From Actinokineospora terrae (lineage in GTDB: Bacteria; Actinomycetota; Actinomycetes; Mycobacteriales; Pseudonocardiaceae), in assembly GCF_900111175.1 (NCBI RefSeq), contig NZ_FOGI01000005.1, positions 372,001 through 436,000 of the forward strand: a DNA stretch of 64,000 nucleotides. The letters are read 5' to 3'. Of this stretch, positions 8,520 to 19,518 are shown piece by piece. The notes under the pieces are model-generated. The model ran no database searches, had not been told where the DNA came from, and saw only the letters and a program-made list of their open reading frames with translations. Position 1 is the first letter of the stretch. Each line of letters opens with the position of its first letter. A program made the translations under genes and the position numbers.

Positions 8520-10298
8520 TCAGTCCTTGAGCTCGCAGAGGACCGAACCGGTGGTGACCGTCTCGCCAGCGGCCACGGTCAGCCCGGTGACCGTGCCCGA
8601 CTTGTGCGCGGTGACCGGGTTCTCCATCTTCATCGCCTCCAGCACGACGATCAGCTCGCCCTGCGCGACGACCTGCCCGTCGGCCACCGCGATCTTGACG
8701 ATCGTGCCCTGCATCGGCGCCGCCACCGCGTCACCCGACACCGCGGCGCCCGCCTTGCCCCCGGCCCGCCTGCGCGGCTTCGCCTTCACCGCCGTGCCAC
8801 CACCGCCGCCGCCCAGCGACAGACCGGCGGGCAGCGACACCTCCAGCCTGCGGCCACCGACCTCGACGACGACGTTCTGCCGCGGCTCGGCCTCCCCGGC
8901 ATCCGCGCCACCGGCGAACGGTTCGATCCGGTTGTCGAACTCGGTCTCGATCCAGCGGGTGTGCACCCGGAACCCGTTCTCGTCACCGATGAACGCCGGG
9001 TCGCGCACGATCAGCCGGTGGAAGGGCACGACCGTGGCCATCCCCTCCACCACCAGCTCGTCGAGCACCCGCCGCGACCGGGCCAGCGCCTCGTCCCGGT
9101 CGGCGCCGGTGACGATCACCTTGGCCAGCATCGAGTCGAACTGGCCGCCGATCACCGTGCCCGACTCGACCCCCGAGTCGACCCGCACCCCGGGACCGTC
9201 CGGCGCGCGCCAGGTGGTGACGGTGCCGGGCGCGGGCAGGAAACCGCGGCCCGCGTCCTCGCCGTTGATCCGGAACTCGATCGAGTGCCCGCGCGGGATC
9301 GGGTCCTCGGTGAACCGCAGCCGCTCACCGGCCGCGATCCGGAACTGCTCGCGCACCAGGTCGATGCCGGTCGTCTCCTCCGACACCGGGTGCTCGACCT
9401 GGAGCCGGGTGTTGACCTCCAGGAACGAGATCGTGCCGTCCGTGCCGACCAGGTACTCCACCGTGCCCGCGCCGCTGTAGCCCGCCTCGCGGCAGATCGC
9501 CTTGGCCGAGGAGTGGATCTCGGCGCGCTGCGCGTCGGACAGGAACGGCGCGGGGGCCTCCTCGACCAGCTTCTGGTGGCGCCGCTGCAGCGAGCAGTCG
9601 CGGGTGCCGACCACGATGACGTTGCCGTGCTTGTCGGCCAGCACCTGCGCCTCGACGTGGCGCGGCTTGTCCAGGTACCGCTCCACGAAGCACTCGCCGC
9701 GGCCGAACGCGCTGACCGCCTCGCGCACCGCCGAGTCGAACAGCTCCGGGATCTCCTCCAGCGTGCGGGCGACCTTCAGGCCGCGCCCGCCGCCGCCGAA
9801 CGCGGCCTTGATCGCGACCGGCAGCCCGTACTCCGAGGCGAACGCGATGATCTCCTCGGGGCCCGACACCGGCTCCTTGGTGCCGGGCACCAGCGGCGCG
9901 CCCGCGCGCAACGCGATGTGCCGGGCGGTGACCTTGTCGCCGAGGTCCCGGATGGCCTGCGGGTCCGGCCCGATCCAGGTCAGCCCGGCGTCGAGGACGG
10001 CCTGGGCGAACTCGGCGTTCTCCGAGAGGAACCCGTACCCGGGGTGCACGGCGTCCGCGCCCGAGCGCTTCGCCGCGTCCAGCACCTTCTCGACCACCAG
10101 GTAGCTCTCGCCCGGGGTCGACCCGCCGAGGGCGAACGCCTCGTCGGCGAGCCGCACGAACGGCAGGTCGCGGTCGGGTTCGGCGTACACGGCGACGCTG
10201 GCCAGCCCCGCGTCGCGGCAGGCCCGGATGACCCGGACCGCGATCTCGCCCCGGTTGGCCACGAGTACCTTGCTCAGCGCCTTGGCCGACTCGGACAC
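8520..10298 (-). CDS. accA3: Acetyl/propionyl-CoA carboxylase alpha subunit (biotin carboxylase + BCCP)
   Basis: Carboxylates biotin with ATP and bicarbonate and carries the carboxybiotin to the beta subunit, making malonyl- and methylmalonyl-CoA for fatty and mycolic-type lipids. The 592-residue protein has the biotin carboxylase N-domain ([18 protein letters not shown]), ATP-grasp domain with GGGGRG, a carboxylase C-domain (VEYLVGTDG...[14 protein letters not shown]) and a C-terminal biotinyl domain with AMKM, biotin on Lys557. GTG start at 10298 with AAGGAGG upstream. It stands apart from the beta/epsilon genes (17.5-19.3 kb), as in M. tuberculosis, where accA3 and accD5-accE5 are near neighbours. 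Confidence 0.96.
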   Translation of the reverse strand: MSESAKALSKVLVANRGEIAVRVIRACRDAGLASVAVYAEPDRDLPFVRLADEAFALGGSTPGESYLVVEKVLDAAKRSGADAVHPGYGFLSENAEFAQAVLDAGLTWIGPDPQAIRDLGDKVTARHIALRAGAPLVPGTKEPVSGPEEIIAFASEYGLPVAIKAAFGGGGRGLKVARTLEEIPELFDSAVREAVSAFGRGECFVERYLDKPRHVEAQVLADKHGNVIVVGTRDCSLQRRHQKLVEEAPAPFLSDAQRAEIHSSAKAICREAGYSGAGTVEYLVGTDGTISFLEVNTRLQVEHPVSEETTGIDLVREQFRIAAGERLRFTEDPIPRGHSIEFRINGEDAGRGFLPAPGTVTTWRAPDGPGVRVDSGVESGTVIGGQFDSMLAKVIVTGADRDEALARSRRVLDELVVEGMATVVPFHRLIVRDPAFIGDENGFRVHTRWIETEFDNRIEPFAGGADAGEAEPRQNVVVEVGGRRLEVSLPAGLSLGGGGGGTAVKAKPRRRAGGKAGAAVSGDAVAAPMQGTIVKIAVADGQVVAQGELIVVLEAMKMENPVTAHKSGTVTGLTVAAGETVTTGSVLCELKD

Positions 10299-10439
10299 GC
10301 CGGTTCCTCCTTGGTTGGATCGCCGCTTGGGGGGAGTTTACGGACGACCCGCGACACGGGAACCGAGAGCAACCCCACACTCGCCCGCTACCCTCCCCCT
10401 GACGTCCGCCGTTGTCGATTCCCCGCCGGGAGGTGTGTC

Positions 10440-11141
10440 GTGGCTGGTCGGCGCGCCCCCACCGCGGTCGTGCTGGCGATGGTGATCTGCGGCCTCGTCC
10501 TCGCCGCCTCGCTCACCGGTGCCGCCGTCCTGCGGGTCCGCTCCGCGCCTGCCAACGCCACCCCCGGCCCGACCCCGGAGACCACCACGTCGGCCAGCGC
10601 GGTCACCTGCCGCAGGGAGCCGTGCAGGCTGCTGGGCACCGCGACCGTCGGTGGCACCGTCGTCGAGCTGATCGGCGACTCCGGGCTGGTCTCCGGGCGG
10701 GTGCGCATCGGCGGCCCCAGCGGCCAGCAGGTCATCGAGATGACCATCACCGACCTCGGGGTGTACCTCGACGACGAGTCGCTGGAGTGCGCGCCGGGGG
10801 CGGTGTCGGCCTGCCTGGTCCGCGGCTCCGGCGACAAGGGCACCGCGGGGCAGGTCGTGGTCGGGCGGTCGGACAAGTGGAGCGCGCAGGGCCGGGCGTT
10901 CTTCTCGGAGGCGAACTACCTGAGCCTGGCCAACGTCGACGGCGACTCCGCGCCCGAGGTCATCGCCGTGCAGCTGGACTGCGCTTCCGGCGCCGACTGC
11001 TCGAAGCGGCCGGTGTACGCGCAGGTGTTCGGCCTCGGCGGGCAGGAACTGGGCTGCACGCGGCTGTTCCCGAGGATCGACCAGCTGCCCGGGTACCCGA
11101 AGATCCTGCCCACCGCGGCCCAGTTGCGCGGCTGCCCATAA
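10440..11141 (+). CDS. Secreted or membrane-anchored cysteine-rich protein (FG-GAP/VCBS-like)
   Basis: A 233-residue protein of unknown function. Residues ~9-32 form a signal anchor (TAVVLAMVICGLVLAASL), then a Thr/Pro-rich linker and an extracellular domain of about 175 residues. That domain holds eight cysteines (57, 62, 117, 125, 181, 187, 206, 232), suggesting four disulfides, and the segment LSLANVDGDSAPEVIAV, an FG-GAP/VCBS-like Asp-rich loop of the sort found in beta-propeller repeats and some Ca2+ sites. GTG start at 10440 with GGGAGGT six bases upstream. It diverges from accA3 and converges on the symporter gene, separated by a clear hairpin. Confidence 0.8.
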   Translation: MAGRRAPTAVVLAMVICGLVLAASLTGAAVLRVRSAPANATPGPTPETTTSASAVTCRREPCRLLGTATVGGTVVELIGDSGLVSGRVRIGGPSGQQVIEMTITDLGVYLDDESLECAPGAVSACLVRGSGDKGTAGQVVVGRSDKWSAQGRAFFSEANYLSLANVDGDSAPEVIAVQLDCASGADCSKRPVYAQVFGLGGQELGCTRLFPRIDQLPGYPKILPTAAQLRGCP

Positions 11142-11144
11142 GGA

Positions 11145-11174
11145 GACGGCCACCCCTTGGTGGGGGCGGCCGTC
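11145..11174. terminator. Bidirectional intrinsic terminator hairpin
   Basis: Perfect 7-bp outer stem GACGGCC (11145-11151) with GGCCGTC (11168-11174), extended by an inner ACCCC/TGGGG pairing with a one-base bulge and a short TTGG loop. It lies exactly between two convergent genes (stops at 11141 and 11182), so it probably ends both transcripts. A short T-containing stretch (CTTGTCCTT) follows on the + strand. Confidence 0.75.
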
Positions 11175-11181
11175 CTTGTCC

Positions 11182-12543
11182 TTACGCGGTGACCAGGTCC
11201 TTGTCCTTCGGAGCGGGCTCCTCACGGGCGGGCTGGTCGTCGAGTAGCGGCGGACCGCTGGGGGCGTTGAGCACCTCGTCGTCGAGCAGGCCCTCGCCGC
11301 GGGCCACCAGGACCGGCACGGTGATCTGACCGGCGACGTTGGTGGCGGTGCGGATCATGTCCAGGATCGGGTCCACCCCGTAGACGATCGCGACACCGGT
11401 CGCCACCACCTCGGCGGGCAGGCCGATCGTGCTCAGCGTCAGGGTCAGCATGGTGAACCAGCCGGTGGTGCCCGCGGTGGCGAACGAGCCGAACACCGCG
11501 ACCGCCACGATGCCGACGTACTGCCAGAAGCCCAGGCCCACCCCGAACAGGTTCGCGATGAAGATCGTCGCGATGGCCGGGTAGAGCGCCGCGCAGCCGT
11601 CCATCTTCGTGGTGGTGCCCAGCGGCACGGCGAAACCGGCGTACCCGGGCTCCACACCGAGGTTCACCGCGGTCTGCCTGCTCAGCGGCAGCGTCGCCCC
11701 GGAGGAGCGCGACACGAACGCGAACTGCAGCGCCGTCCACGCCTTGGCGAAGAAGGTGCGCGGGCTGACCTTGCCGACGAACCTCAGCAGCACCGGGTAC
11801 ACCACGAACAGCACCAGCAGCGCGGCGATGTAGACGGCCGCGATCAACGACAGCAGCGGCTTGAAGAACTGGTTGCCGTAGGTGGCGAACGCGGTGCCGA
11901 TCAGTCCCAGCACACCGAGCGGGGCCAACCGGATGATCCAGCCGAGGACCTTCTGGATGATGTCGAACGCCGCCTGGTTGAACGCCACGAACGGCGCGGC
12001 CCGCTCACCGAGGGCGTAGGTCGCGATGCCGACCAGCACCGCGACGAACACGACCTGCAGCACCTCGCCGTTGCTGAACGCGCTGAACAGGTTGTCCGGC
12101 ACCAGGCCGTTGATCACGGTCAGCCAGTCGCCCTGCGCGCGGTCGGCGAGCCGCGCCACCGCCGCCTCGCTCGGTTTCACGCTCACCCCCTTGCCCGCGC
12201 CGGAGATCAGGCCGACGGCGATGCCGATGAGCACGGCGATCAGCGAGGTGATCCCGAACCACAGCAACGTCTTGCCGCCCAGCCTGGCCGCGGTGCGCCC
12301 GCCACCGAGGCCGCGCAGGCTGGTCACGCCGACCACGATGGCGGTGAACACCAACGGGATCACGGTGAACTGCAGCAGGCTGGTGAAGATGTTGCCGATG
12401 GTCTTGAGGGTCGTGGTCAGCCACGCGGTGTCGGTCTGCTTGGCGACGAACCCGAGCAACGCGCCTAACACGAGGCCCGCGAGCACGGACAGTCCGAAGT
12501 AGAGGGTGCGCCGGTTGGTCCTGGTGGACACGTCGGTGGACAT
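11182..12543 (-). CDS. Dicarboxylate/amino acid:cation symporter (DAACS family)
   Basis: Na+- or H+-coupled uptake of C4-dicarboxylates or acidic amino acids across the cytoplasmic membrane. The 453-residue protein has the DAACS fold: about eight hydrophobic helices plus re-entrant loops, the serine-rich motif SRSSGATLPLS, the TTKMDGCAALYP segment corresponding to the family's substrate/cation site, and a late helix FTMLTLTLSTIGLPAEVVATGVAIVYGVDPILDMIRTATNV whose Asp and Arg are typical. The soluble C-terminal tail is acidic. ATG at 12543 with CTGGAG upstream. Substrate (glutamate, succinate, fumarate) cannot be decided from sequence. A ~200-bp leader (12544-12750) separates it from maf. Confidence 0.92.
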   Translation of the reverse strand: MSTDVSTRTNRRTLYFGLSVLAGLVLGALLGFVAKQTDTAWLTTTLKTIGNIFTSLLQFTVIPLVFTAIVVGVTSLRGLGGGRTAARLGGKTLLWFGITSLIAVLIGIAVGLISGAGKGVSVKPSEAAVARLADRAQGDWLTVINGLVPDNLFSAFSNGEVLQVVFVAVLVGIATYALGERAAPFVAFNQAAFDIIQKVLGWIIRLAPLGVLGLIGTAFATYGNQFFKPLLSLIAAVYIAALLVLFVVYPVLLRFVGKVSPRTFFAKAWTALQFAFVSRSSGATLPLSRQTAVNLGVEPGYAGFAVPLGTTTKMDGCAALYPAIATIFIANLFGVGLGFWQYVGIVAVAVFGSFATAGTTGWFTMLTLTLSTIGLPAEVVATGVAIVYGVDPILDMIRTATNVAGQITVPVLVARGEGLLDDEVLNAPSGPPLLDDQPAREEPAPKDKDLVTA

Positions 12544-12750
12544 GGGGACTCCAGGGAATGGGGAGAGGAGGGGGTGGGGTGGCTCCTAACCTCGACACAG
12601 CGCGCTGGCCTGCCGCCGGAGATCGACGTGCAGGCGCACGGTCAGCGCTGGTGAGTACCTCATCTCCGCGATCCAACCAGCCGGTAGGGCGGAAACTTCC
12701 CCTCTCACCCGGAGAGCGGAATCACTCTCACCACGTGGAACGGCGTTGGG

Positions 12751-13365
12751 TCAGTTGGTGCAACGCCACAGCTGGGTGACGCTGATCCCGACCTCGCCGA
12801 GCAGCCGCCGGGTCAGCGGCAGGCTGATCCCGATGACACTGGACGGATCCCCGTCGACCCCGTCGACGAACCACCCACCGAGGCCGTCGATGGTGAACGC
12901 CCCCGCCACCGACAACGGCTCCCCGGAAGCGATGTAGGCCTCGACTTCCGCCGCTGTCGGCTCCCCGAACCGGATCGTCGTCGACTCGACCCCGGTGGCA
13001 CTGGCGACGACCTCACCGTTCTCCACCCGCAACACCGCGTGCCCGGTCAGCAACACCCCGGTGCCCCCCACCAGCTTCCCCCACCGCTCCCGAGCAACCT
13101 CAGCCGTCCCCGGCTTCCCCACCAGCTCCCCGTCGAAGTGCAACATCGAGTCACACCCCACCACCACAGCGTTGTCCCCCGCCAGGACAACCTTCCGAGC
13201 CTTGGCCTCAGCCAACACCCCCACCACCCGCCCCGGCGTCGGATCCACCACAGCGGCCGCCACCGCATCCTCGTCGACCCCCGACACCCGAACCACCGGA
13301 TCAACCCCCGCAGCCCGCAAAACCCCAAACCGAGCCGGCGACTGAGACGCAAGAATGAACTCCAT
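12751..13365 (-). CDS. maf: Maf family nucleoside triphosphate pyrophosphatase
   Basis: House-cleaning pyrophosphatase acting on modified or non-canonical nucleoside triphosphates. The 204-residue length is normal. The N-terminus FILASQSPARFGVLRAAG is the Maf nucleotide-binding signature; VGCDSMLHFDGELVGKP and VESTTIRFGEPTAAEVEAYI complete the family pattern. The 5' half uses G and T heavily at wobble positions (C/A on the + strand), unlike most genes in the window, continuing the biased composition of the upstream spacer and repeat copy A. In M. tuberculosis maf also lies between accE5/accD5 and accA3 (Rv3282). Confidence 0.93.
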   Translation of the reverse strand: MEFILASQSPARFGVLRAAGVDPVVRVSGVDEDAVAAAVVDPTPGRVVGVLAEAKARKVVLAGDNAVVVGCDSMLHFDGELVGKPGTAEVARERWGKLVGGTGVLLTGHAVLRVENGEVVASATGVESTTIRFGEPTAAEVEAYIASGEPLSVAGAFTIDGLGGWFVDGVDGDPSSVIGISLPLTRRLLGEVGISVTQLWRCTN

Positions 13366-13636
13366 TCCCGCAGGCTATCCGCCCCACTGCTATGCCCCTG
13401 CGGGTCCTACCCACCCACCCAGCCAGCTCCGCACGCCCCCAGCCCCGCACGGCCCGCCGAGCCCCGCACCCCATGCGGCCCACTGGTCTCGCGCCCTGGC
13501 TCTTACCCGGGCAAGCCCGCATACCCCGCACCAAGCCAGTCGCCCCCACGTGGCCGCTTGCCCTGCGCGACACCCCTTGTCCGCACAAGCCCGCATACCC
13601 CGCGCATACCGGCTTACCCCACCGAGCCCGCTTACC
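13366..13636 (-). other. G-rich (minus strand) spacer downstream of repeat copy A
   Basis: A 271-bp noncoding stretch between repeat copy A and the maf start. Read on the minus strand it is G-rich, with repeated 12-mers such as GGGGTAAGCGGG and GGGGTATGCGGG at irregular spacing (around 13507-13530 and 13580-13640). The beginning of this tail resembles the start of the tail of copy D. No convincing coding frame, ribosome site or tRNA was seen. Confidence 0.6.
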
Positions 13637-13800
13637 CCACCGCAACCGCTTCGCGCGCACGCGGTCCCGACCCTGCCCAGCCCCCACCCACACCGGGGGG
13701 CGTCCCAGTGCCAGTCTATCGGCACCCACCGACAGACGATCTTGAAACCACCCCGTCCAAGATCCACATGTGGACAACTTCTGTCCCTGAACCAGGTGAA
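13637..13800 (-). repeat. Dispersed intergenic repeat, copy A
   Basis: One of four ~165-bp repeats in the window; it reads 13800 to 13637 on the minus strand. It contains the DnaA-box sequence TTGTCCACA (13769-13777, minus strand) embedded in the palindrome TCCACATGTGGA, then GATCTTG with CAAGATC 13 bases later read as a hairpin (imperfect here: the first arm is CATGTGGATCTTGG), then TGTCGGTGGGTGCCGATAG and a GCCCCC/GGGGGC hairpin. Its 5' half is nearly identical to copy B and its 3' half to copy C. It starts 43 bp after the stop of the upstream gene and points toward maf. Confidence 0.85.
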
Positions 13801-13843
13801 CATCCAAGCCGCCCCGGAACAAGAACCCGCAGCTCAAGCCCCC

Positions 13844-15670
13844 CTAGATCGACCCAACCAGGGGAAGGCGAGCACTGGTCTTGATGAGGTCGATCGTCAG
13901 CCGGGGGTTGGTGCCTGCGGAGCTGATGTACGAGGTGTCCGTGCTCCCGATGACCAGGGCCAGGCGGTGGCCCGCTGGGATGAGTTGGTCGGTGGAGGCG
14001 AGGTTGAAGGTGATCGTGTACGGGGTGCCCGCGGTCAGGGTGCGGCGGGTGTCGAGGCCCGCGTAGTGGCCGAGGTCGGCCCAGCCGCGGGCGATGATGT
14101 TCTGGGAGACGGTGGTGGTGTTGGCGGCGGTGTCGAGGTAGCAGGCGCTGTCGCCGGTGGTGCTTTCGCCCCAGCAGGTGCGGGTGGTGAGGTTGCGGAT
14201 GCCCTCGCCGCTGCCGCGGTAGTTGCGGATTGTCGCCGGGCCGTAGTCGACCAGTACCGCTGACACGCGGGCCGCGCTCTGCGACGGCGTGGCGGTCACG
14301 GTGATCTGCGTGGTACCGGAAACCCGCACGTCCCTGGCCAGTTCCTCGGTCCGGTAGATGACCCGGGCCGACGAGGTTGTGGTCGGATTGTTGATCCAGT
14401 CGTATGAGCTGGTGCGGTTGTCGGTCAGACTCGCGGTCGACCCGGCGGGCGGCGCCGTGGTCCCCAGGACCCCCACCCCCGCGGTGGTGCCGGGCCGCAG
14501 CCGCACGGTGGTCGGCGACGTGGCCAGCGGCCAGGACGCGTCGTCCTTCCACACGTCCGGTCGTTGCTCCACAGTGGACGCGGGCTCGCGCTCGATGCCG
14601 TTGTCGATGCCCAGCAGGTAGTGGTCGAACCACCGGTGCAGCGTGTCGACCCACACCGAGCGCCGGAAGTCGAACGGGTCGACGTGGCCGGTCTGCGACA
14701 GCCAGATCTTGCGCTCGACGGTCGCGGGCAGCGCGTTCCACCACTGGCCGAAGTTGATCGTCTTCACGTTGAGGTCGTTGAGCCCGTGCACCACGAACAC
14801 ACTGGCCTTCACCTTGGCAACGTTGACCAGGTAGTCCCGTTCCTTGTACATGGCGGTGTAGTCGCCGCTCGACGGGGAGCCGTTCGTCAACGTTGTCTTG
14901 ACCGACCCGCAGTTTGCGGCGCCCGCCGAGTTCTCCACCACCTGTGCGAGTCCGGCCGGGCTGCCGCTGGTGAACGTGGCGCCGGACGCACGGTAGTAGT
15001 CGTACCAGGAGCTGATCGCACCGATCGGCACGATGGTCTTGAGGCCGTCGACCCCGGTAGCGGCAACGCCGTTCGCGATGGTGCCGTCCCACGACTTGCC
15101 GATCATCCCGACCGCGCCGGTCGACCAGCTTGCCGTCACGGTGGTGCTACCGGTCGCGGACGTGTAACCGCTGGCGCGACCGTTCAGCCAGTCGATGACC
15201 GACTTCGCGGAGGTAATCTCAGAGCGCCCGCCGATGTCAACGCAGCCGTTAGAGCGGGCTGTGCCGGAAAGGTCAACGAGCGCGACGGCGTAACCGCGCG
15301 GGACGAAGTAGTTGTCGTAGTGCAGCGGGAACTGGACCGGCTTCCCAGCGCTGTCGTAGGTCTTCTTCTGGCTCTCGTTACCCCGCCCAAGCGTGGCGTA
15401 GTAAGGGCTCGCGTCCATGATTACCGGAACGCGCCCAGTCGCTTCACGCGGGCGAATGATGTCGGTGGCGACCCGAACTCGCGAACCATTCGGCGCTGTT
15501 AGACCTGTGTCGACCCAGACGGTCTCACGCACGGCGTTCGCGTAAGAGTAGATAGGGTCGCTGCGCACGGCGACAGGTGCCGTTGGCGCCGCGGACACGG
15601 GAAGCGTGAGCGCGCCAAGGCCCGCGATCACCGCGAGGGCCGTGGTGAGCAAGGATCGCCGTATAGCCAT
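13844..15670 (-). CDS. Secreted Xaa-Pro dipeptidyl-peptidase (S15/CocE family)
   Basis: Exported serine hydrolase that would release Xaa-Pro dipeptides (or act as an acyl esterase). Of 608 residues, the first ~28 form a signal peptide (basic start, hydrophobic core LLTTALAVIAGLGALTLPV, then SAAP). The alpha/beta-hydrolase domain has the nucleophile motif GKSWDG with Ser193, an acid in VHGLNDLNV and the His in SQTGHVDPFD. The last ~220 residues form the jelly-roll C-terminal domain of the S15 family (DLGHYAGLDTRRTLTAGTPYTITFNLASTDQ). No cell-wall anchor is seen. Repeat copy A lies just past its stop. The drug exporter gene lies 11 bp upstream, so the pair may be cotranscribed. Confidence 0.9.
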   Translation of the reverse strand: MAIRRSLLTTALAVIAGLGALTLPVSAAPTAPVAVRSDPIYSYANAVRETVWVDTGLTAPNGSRVRVATDIIRPREATGRVPVIMDASPYYATLGRGNESQKKTYDSAGKPVQFPLHYDNYFVPRGYAVALVDLSGTARSNGCVDIGGRSEITSAKSVIDWLNGRASGYTSATGSTTVTASWSTGAVGMIGKSWDGTIANGVAATGVDGLKTIVPIGAISSWYDYYRASGATFTSGSPAGLAQVVENSAGAANCGSVKTTLTNGSPSSGDYTAMYKERDYLVNVAKVKASVFVVHGLNDLNVKTINFGQWWNALPATVERKIWLSQTGHVDPFDFRRSVWVDTLHRWFDHYLLGIDNGIEREPASTVEQRPDVWKDDASWPLATSPTTVRLRPGTTAGVGVLGTTAPPAGSTASLTDNRTSSYDWINNPTTTSSARVIYRTEELARDVRVSGTTQITVTATPSQSAARVSAVLVDYGPATIRNYRGSGEGIRNLTTRTCWGESTTGDSACYLDTAANTTTVSQNIIARGWADLGHYAGLDTRRTLTAGTPYTITFNLASTDQLIPAGHRLALVIGSTDTSYISSAGTNPRLTIDLIKTSARLPLVGSI

Positions 15671-15681
15671 GTGTGCAGACG

Positions 15682-17286
15682 CTACGGTCCGACCCGTTCC
15701 CCCGGCAGTCCCGAGTTTTTCGCGTTACCAGTTGGCGCTGTCCGGATGCCCGCCGCGCTGAGCATGCCCAGGATGAGGACGACAACCGGCAACACCAGCG
15801 TCGCCTTCGCCGCATTGGTGAACCCGAGGTGGAACGCGTTGGTGGCCAGTTCGCGCACCTTCTCGACCACGGCCGGTGACCAGTCCGACGGCACCGCCGG
15901 GCCCTCGCCGCCGAACTGGCTCGCGGTCTGCGCGGCGGCGGTGATCCGCTCGACGAACTCGTCGGCGTAGCGCGGCGGCAGGAACTTCGCGTACTCGCGC
16001 GCCGCCTGCGGGACCGCGAACCCCAGTCCGACCTGGAGGAACAGCCCGGTGGTCGCGCTGCCGAGCACCCCGCCGACCTGCCGGGAGGTGTTGAACACCC
16101 CGGAGGCGGCCCCGATCAGGTCCGGCGGCATGCCGAGCGTGGCCGAGGCGGTGAGCGGGGAGAACACCAGCCCGATGCCCAGCCCGGCCACCACCAGGCC
16201 CGGGATCAGCACCAGCGGCTCGGTGTCCGGCTCGGCCAGCAGCGCCAGCCCGACCGTCCCGGCAGCCAATCCGCCGAGCCCGGTCATGATCAGCGTCCGG
16301 CCCGGCAGCCGCGACCGCCCGGCCACCCAGGCCGCGCCACCGGCGGCAACGGCCATCGGCGCGCACAGCAGGCTGGAGGCGACCGGGTCCAGCCCGAGCA
16401 CCGACTGCACGTAGATCACCAGCGGCAGGAACATCCCGGTCGTGGCGAACCCGAGCGCGGCGTGGGTCAGGTTGGCGTAGCCGAAGATCGGGTTGTGGAA
16501 CAGCCCGCGCGGCAGCAACGGGTCCCGCGCGCGCCGCTGGTAGACGGTGAAGGCGCCGATGAGCAGCAGGCCGACGCCGATCACCGGCAGCACACCGACC
16601 GGGCCGATGATCGTCCCCCAGTGGTAGTGCTGCCCGTTCTGCAGCCCGAACACCAGCAGCCCGAGCCCGGCCGAGGCCAGCAGCGCGCCGGTCGTGTCCA
16701 GCCGCACCCGACCGGCCGGGCGCCAGTCCGGCAGCAGCAGGACCCCCAGCACCAGCCCGACCGCGCCGATCGGCAGGTTCAGCAGGAAGATCCACTGCCA
16801 GCCGACGTGCTGCACCAGCAGCCCGCCGACCACCGGCCCGGTGATCGTCGCGACCCCGGCGACCGCGCCCCACACCGCGATCGGCGCCCCGCGCCGCTCC
16901 GGCGGGAACAGCCCGGTGATGAACGACAGCGTCTGCGGGGTCATCGCCGCCGCGCCGAGCCCCTGCACCGCGCGGGCCGCGATCAGCGAACCCGCCGAAG
17001 TCGACAGTCCACACCAGAGCGACGCGCCGAGGAACAGCACCAGCCCGACCAGCAGCACCCGCTTGGGGCCGAACCGGTCCCCGAGCCTGCCGGTGAGCAG
17101 CAGCGGCACCGTGTTGGCCAGCAGGTACACGCTGTTGACCCAGATGACCTGGTTCAGCGTGGCGTCCAGGCCGCCCAGCATCGCCGGGATCGCCACGGTG
17201 ACGATGGTGGAGTCGAGCATGACCATGAAGAAGCACGCGCACAACGCCGCCAGCGCCACCCACGGGCCGCGCACCCCACCGCTCAT
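15682..17286 (-). CDS. MFS transporter, DHA2 (EmrB/QacA) family, 14 TM
   Basis: Proton-driven drug/solute exporter. The N-terminal half carries the DHA2 motifs: the membrane-embedded MLDSTIVTVAIPAM, the loop GRLGDRFGPKRVL (motif A), RAVQGLGAAAMTPQTLSFI (motif B) and WGAVAGVATITGPVVGGLL (antiporter motif C). Hydrophobic segments suggest 14 helices. The ATG at 17286 (534 residues) is preferred because GGAG lies eight bases upstream; a GTG at 17325 would add 13 residues with little support. Substrate unknown. Eleven bp separate its stop from the peptidase gene downstream. Confidence 0.9.
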   Translation of the reverse strand: MSGGVRGPWVALAALCACFFMVMLDSTIVTVAIPAMLGGLDATLNQVIWVNSVYLLANTVPLLLTGRLGDRFGPKRVLLVGLVLFLGASLWCGLSTSAGSLIAARAVQGLGAAAMTPQTLSFITGLFPPERRGAPIAVWGAVAGVATITGPVVGGLLVQHVGWQWIFLLNLPIGAVGLVLGVLLLPDWRPAGRVRLDTTGALLASAGLGLLVFGLQNGQHYHWGTIIGPVGVLPVIGVGLLLIGAFTVYQRRARDPLLPRGLFHNPIFGYANLTHAALGFATTGMFLPLVIYVQSVLGLDPVASSLLCAPMAVAAGGAAWVAGRSRLPGRTLIMTGLGGLAAGTVGLALLAEPDTEPLVLIPGLVVAGLGIGLVFSPLTASATLGMPPDLIGAASGVFNTSRQVGGVLGSATTGLFLQVGLGFAVPQAAREYAKFLPPRYADEFVERITAAAQTASQFGGEGPAVPSDWSPAVVEKVRELATNAFHLGFTNAAKATLVLPVVVLILGMLSAAGIRTAPTGNAKNSGLPGERVGP

Positions 17287-17478
17287 CAACCCAACTCCAG
17301 CCCCGGACCCCGCCACCCGGGCCACCGCCCAAGAGCCTAGGGCCCCGCCGTCGCGCGGGTTGGCCCCGCCCAGGTCAGCGGGGGCGAACAGGCGGCGTCA
17401 AGATCGAACCGCGCTGAGCGGCCCCCGACTCACAGCCTATCGAGGGTGGTGGGGAGGCAGGCAGTCACGATGTGGCGC

Positions 17479-17487
17479 TGTGGACAA
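17479..17487 (-). other. Isolated DnaA-box sequence TTGTCCACA
   Basis: A perfect match (minus strand) to the Streptomyces-type DnaA box in the 217-bp gap between accE and the exporter gene. One of six perfect TTRTCCACA sites found in the window by reading; the other four noncoding repeats carry one each. It may be chance; no cluster is present. Confidence 0.35.
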
Positions 17488-17503
17488 CTCCGGCCCATCG
17501 GGA

Positions 17504-17716
17504 CTACCGGGGGAGGCCGGAACTGCGCCAGGCGCCCGGGCCGTGAGGCAGTGGGCGGCGGACCAGTGAGCTCTTGTCCGCCCACGCGCTTGTCGACAAA
17601 GGAGCCGGGGTTTCCGCAGGGGCGCTGGCGGCTGCCGCTACCACTACCGTCAGCGCCGCCAATTCGGCCGCGTCGGGGTTACCTCGGACGACACGGAGTA
17701 CGGGTTCAGGGCTCAC
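17504..17716 (-). CDS. accE: Acyl-CoA carboxylase epsilon subunit
   Basis: Small subunit that stabilises or activates the actinobacterial acyl-CoA carboxylase complex. The true product is 70 residues, starting at the GTG at 17716 with GAGGAGC upstream; the frame is open further back but that part is antisense to the beta-subunit end and not family-like. The signature is clear: VVRGNPDAAELAALTVVV at the start, an Ala/Pro linker, then SAWADKSSLVRRPLPHGPGAWRSSGLPR at the C-terminus. It follows the beta-subunit stop by 10 bp and is therefore cotranscribed with it, as accD5-accE5 in M. tuberculosis. Confidence 0.9.
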   Translation of the reverse strand: MSPEPVLRVVRGNPDAAELAALTVVVAAAASAPAETPAPLSTSAWADKSSLVRRPLPHGPGAWRSSGLPR

Positions 17717-17726
17717 GGTCGCTCCT

Positions 17727-19349
<1,623 letters not shown>

Positions 19350-19518
19350 GGCCCGGCAGCCTAGCGACCGAAAGGTGTCACCAGGGGCGAGGCGTAGGGC
19401 ACACCACAGGGCTCTTGACCTCTACCTGGGTTGAGATCGCAGAGTCAGCACCGCCACCCCCGCCCGGCTGTTCCTGCTCCGACCGGCCGGGTCCGGGGGT
19501 CGGCTCTACCCTGGTCGC

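Noticed and set aside
12702..12716. CTCTC/GAGAG hairpin upstream of the symporter gene
   Set aside because: Five-base arms in a repeat-rich purine tract; too weak to call an operator or terminator.
13366..13800. Possible short proteins in the C-rich stretch before maf
   Set aside because: Frames are low-complexity Pro/Ser/Arg strings with no ribosome site; the sequence is better explained as repeat A plus a biased spacer.
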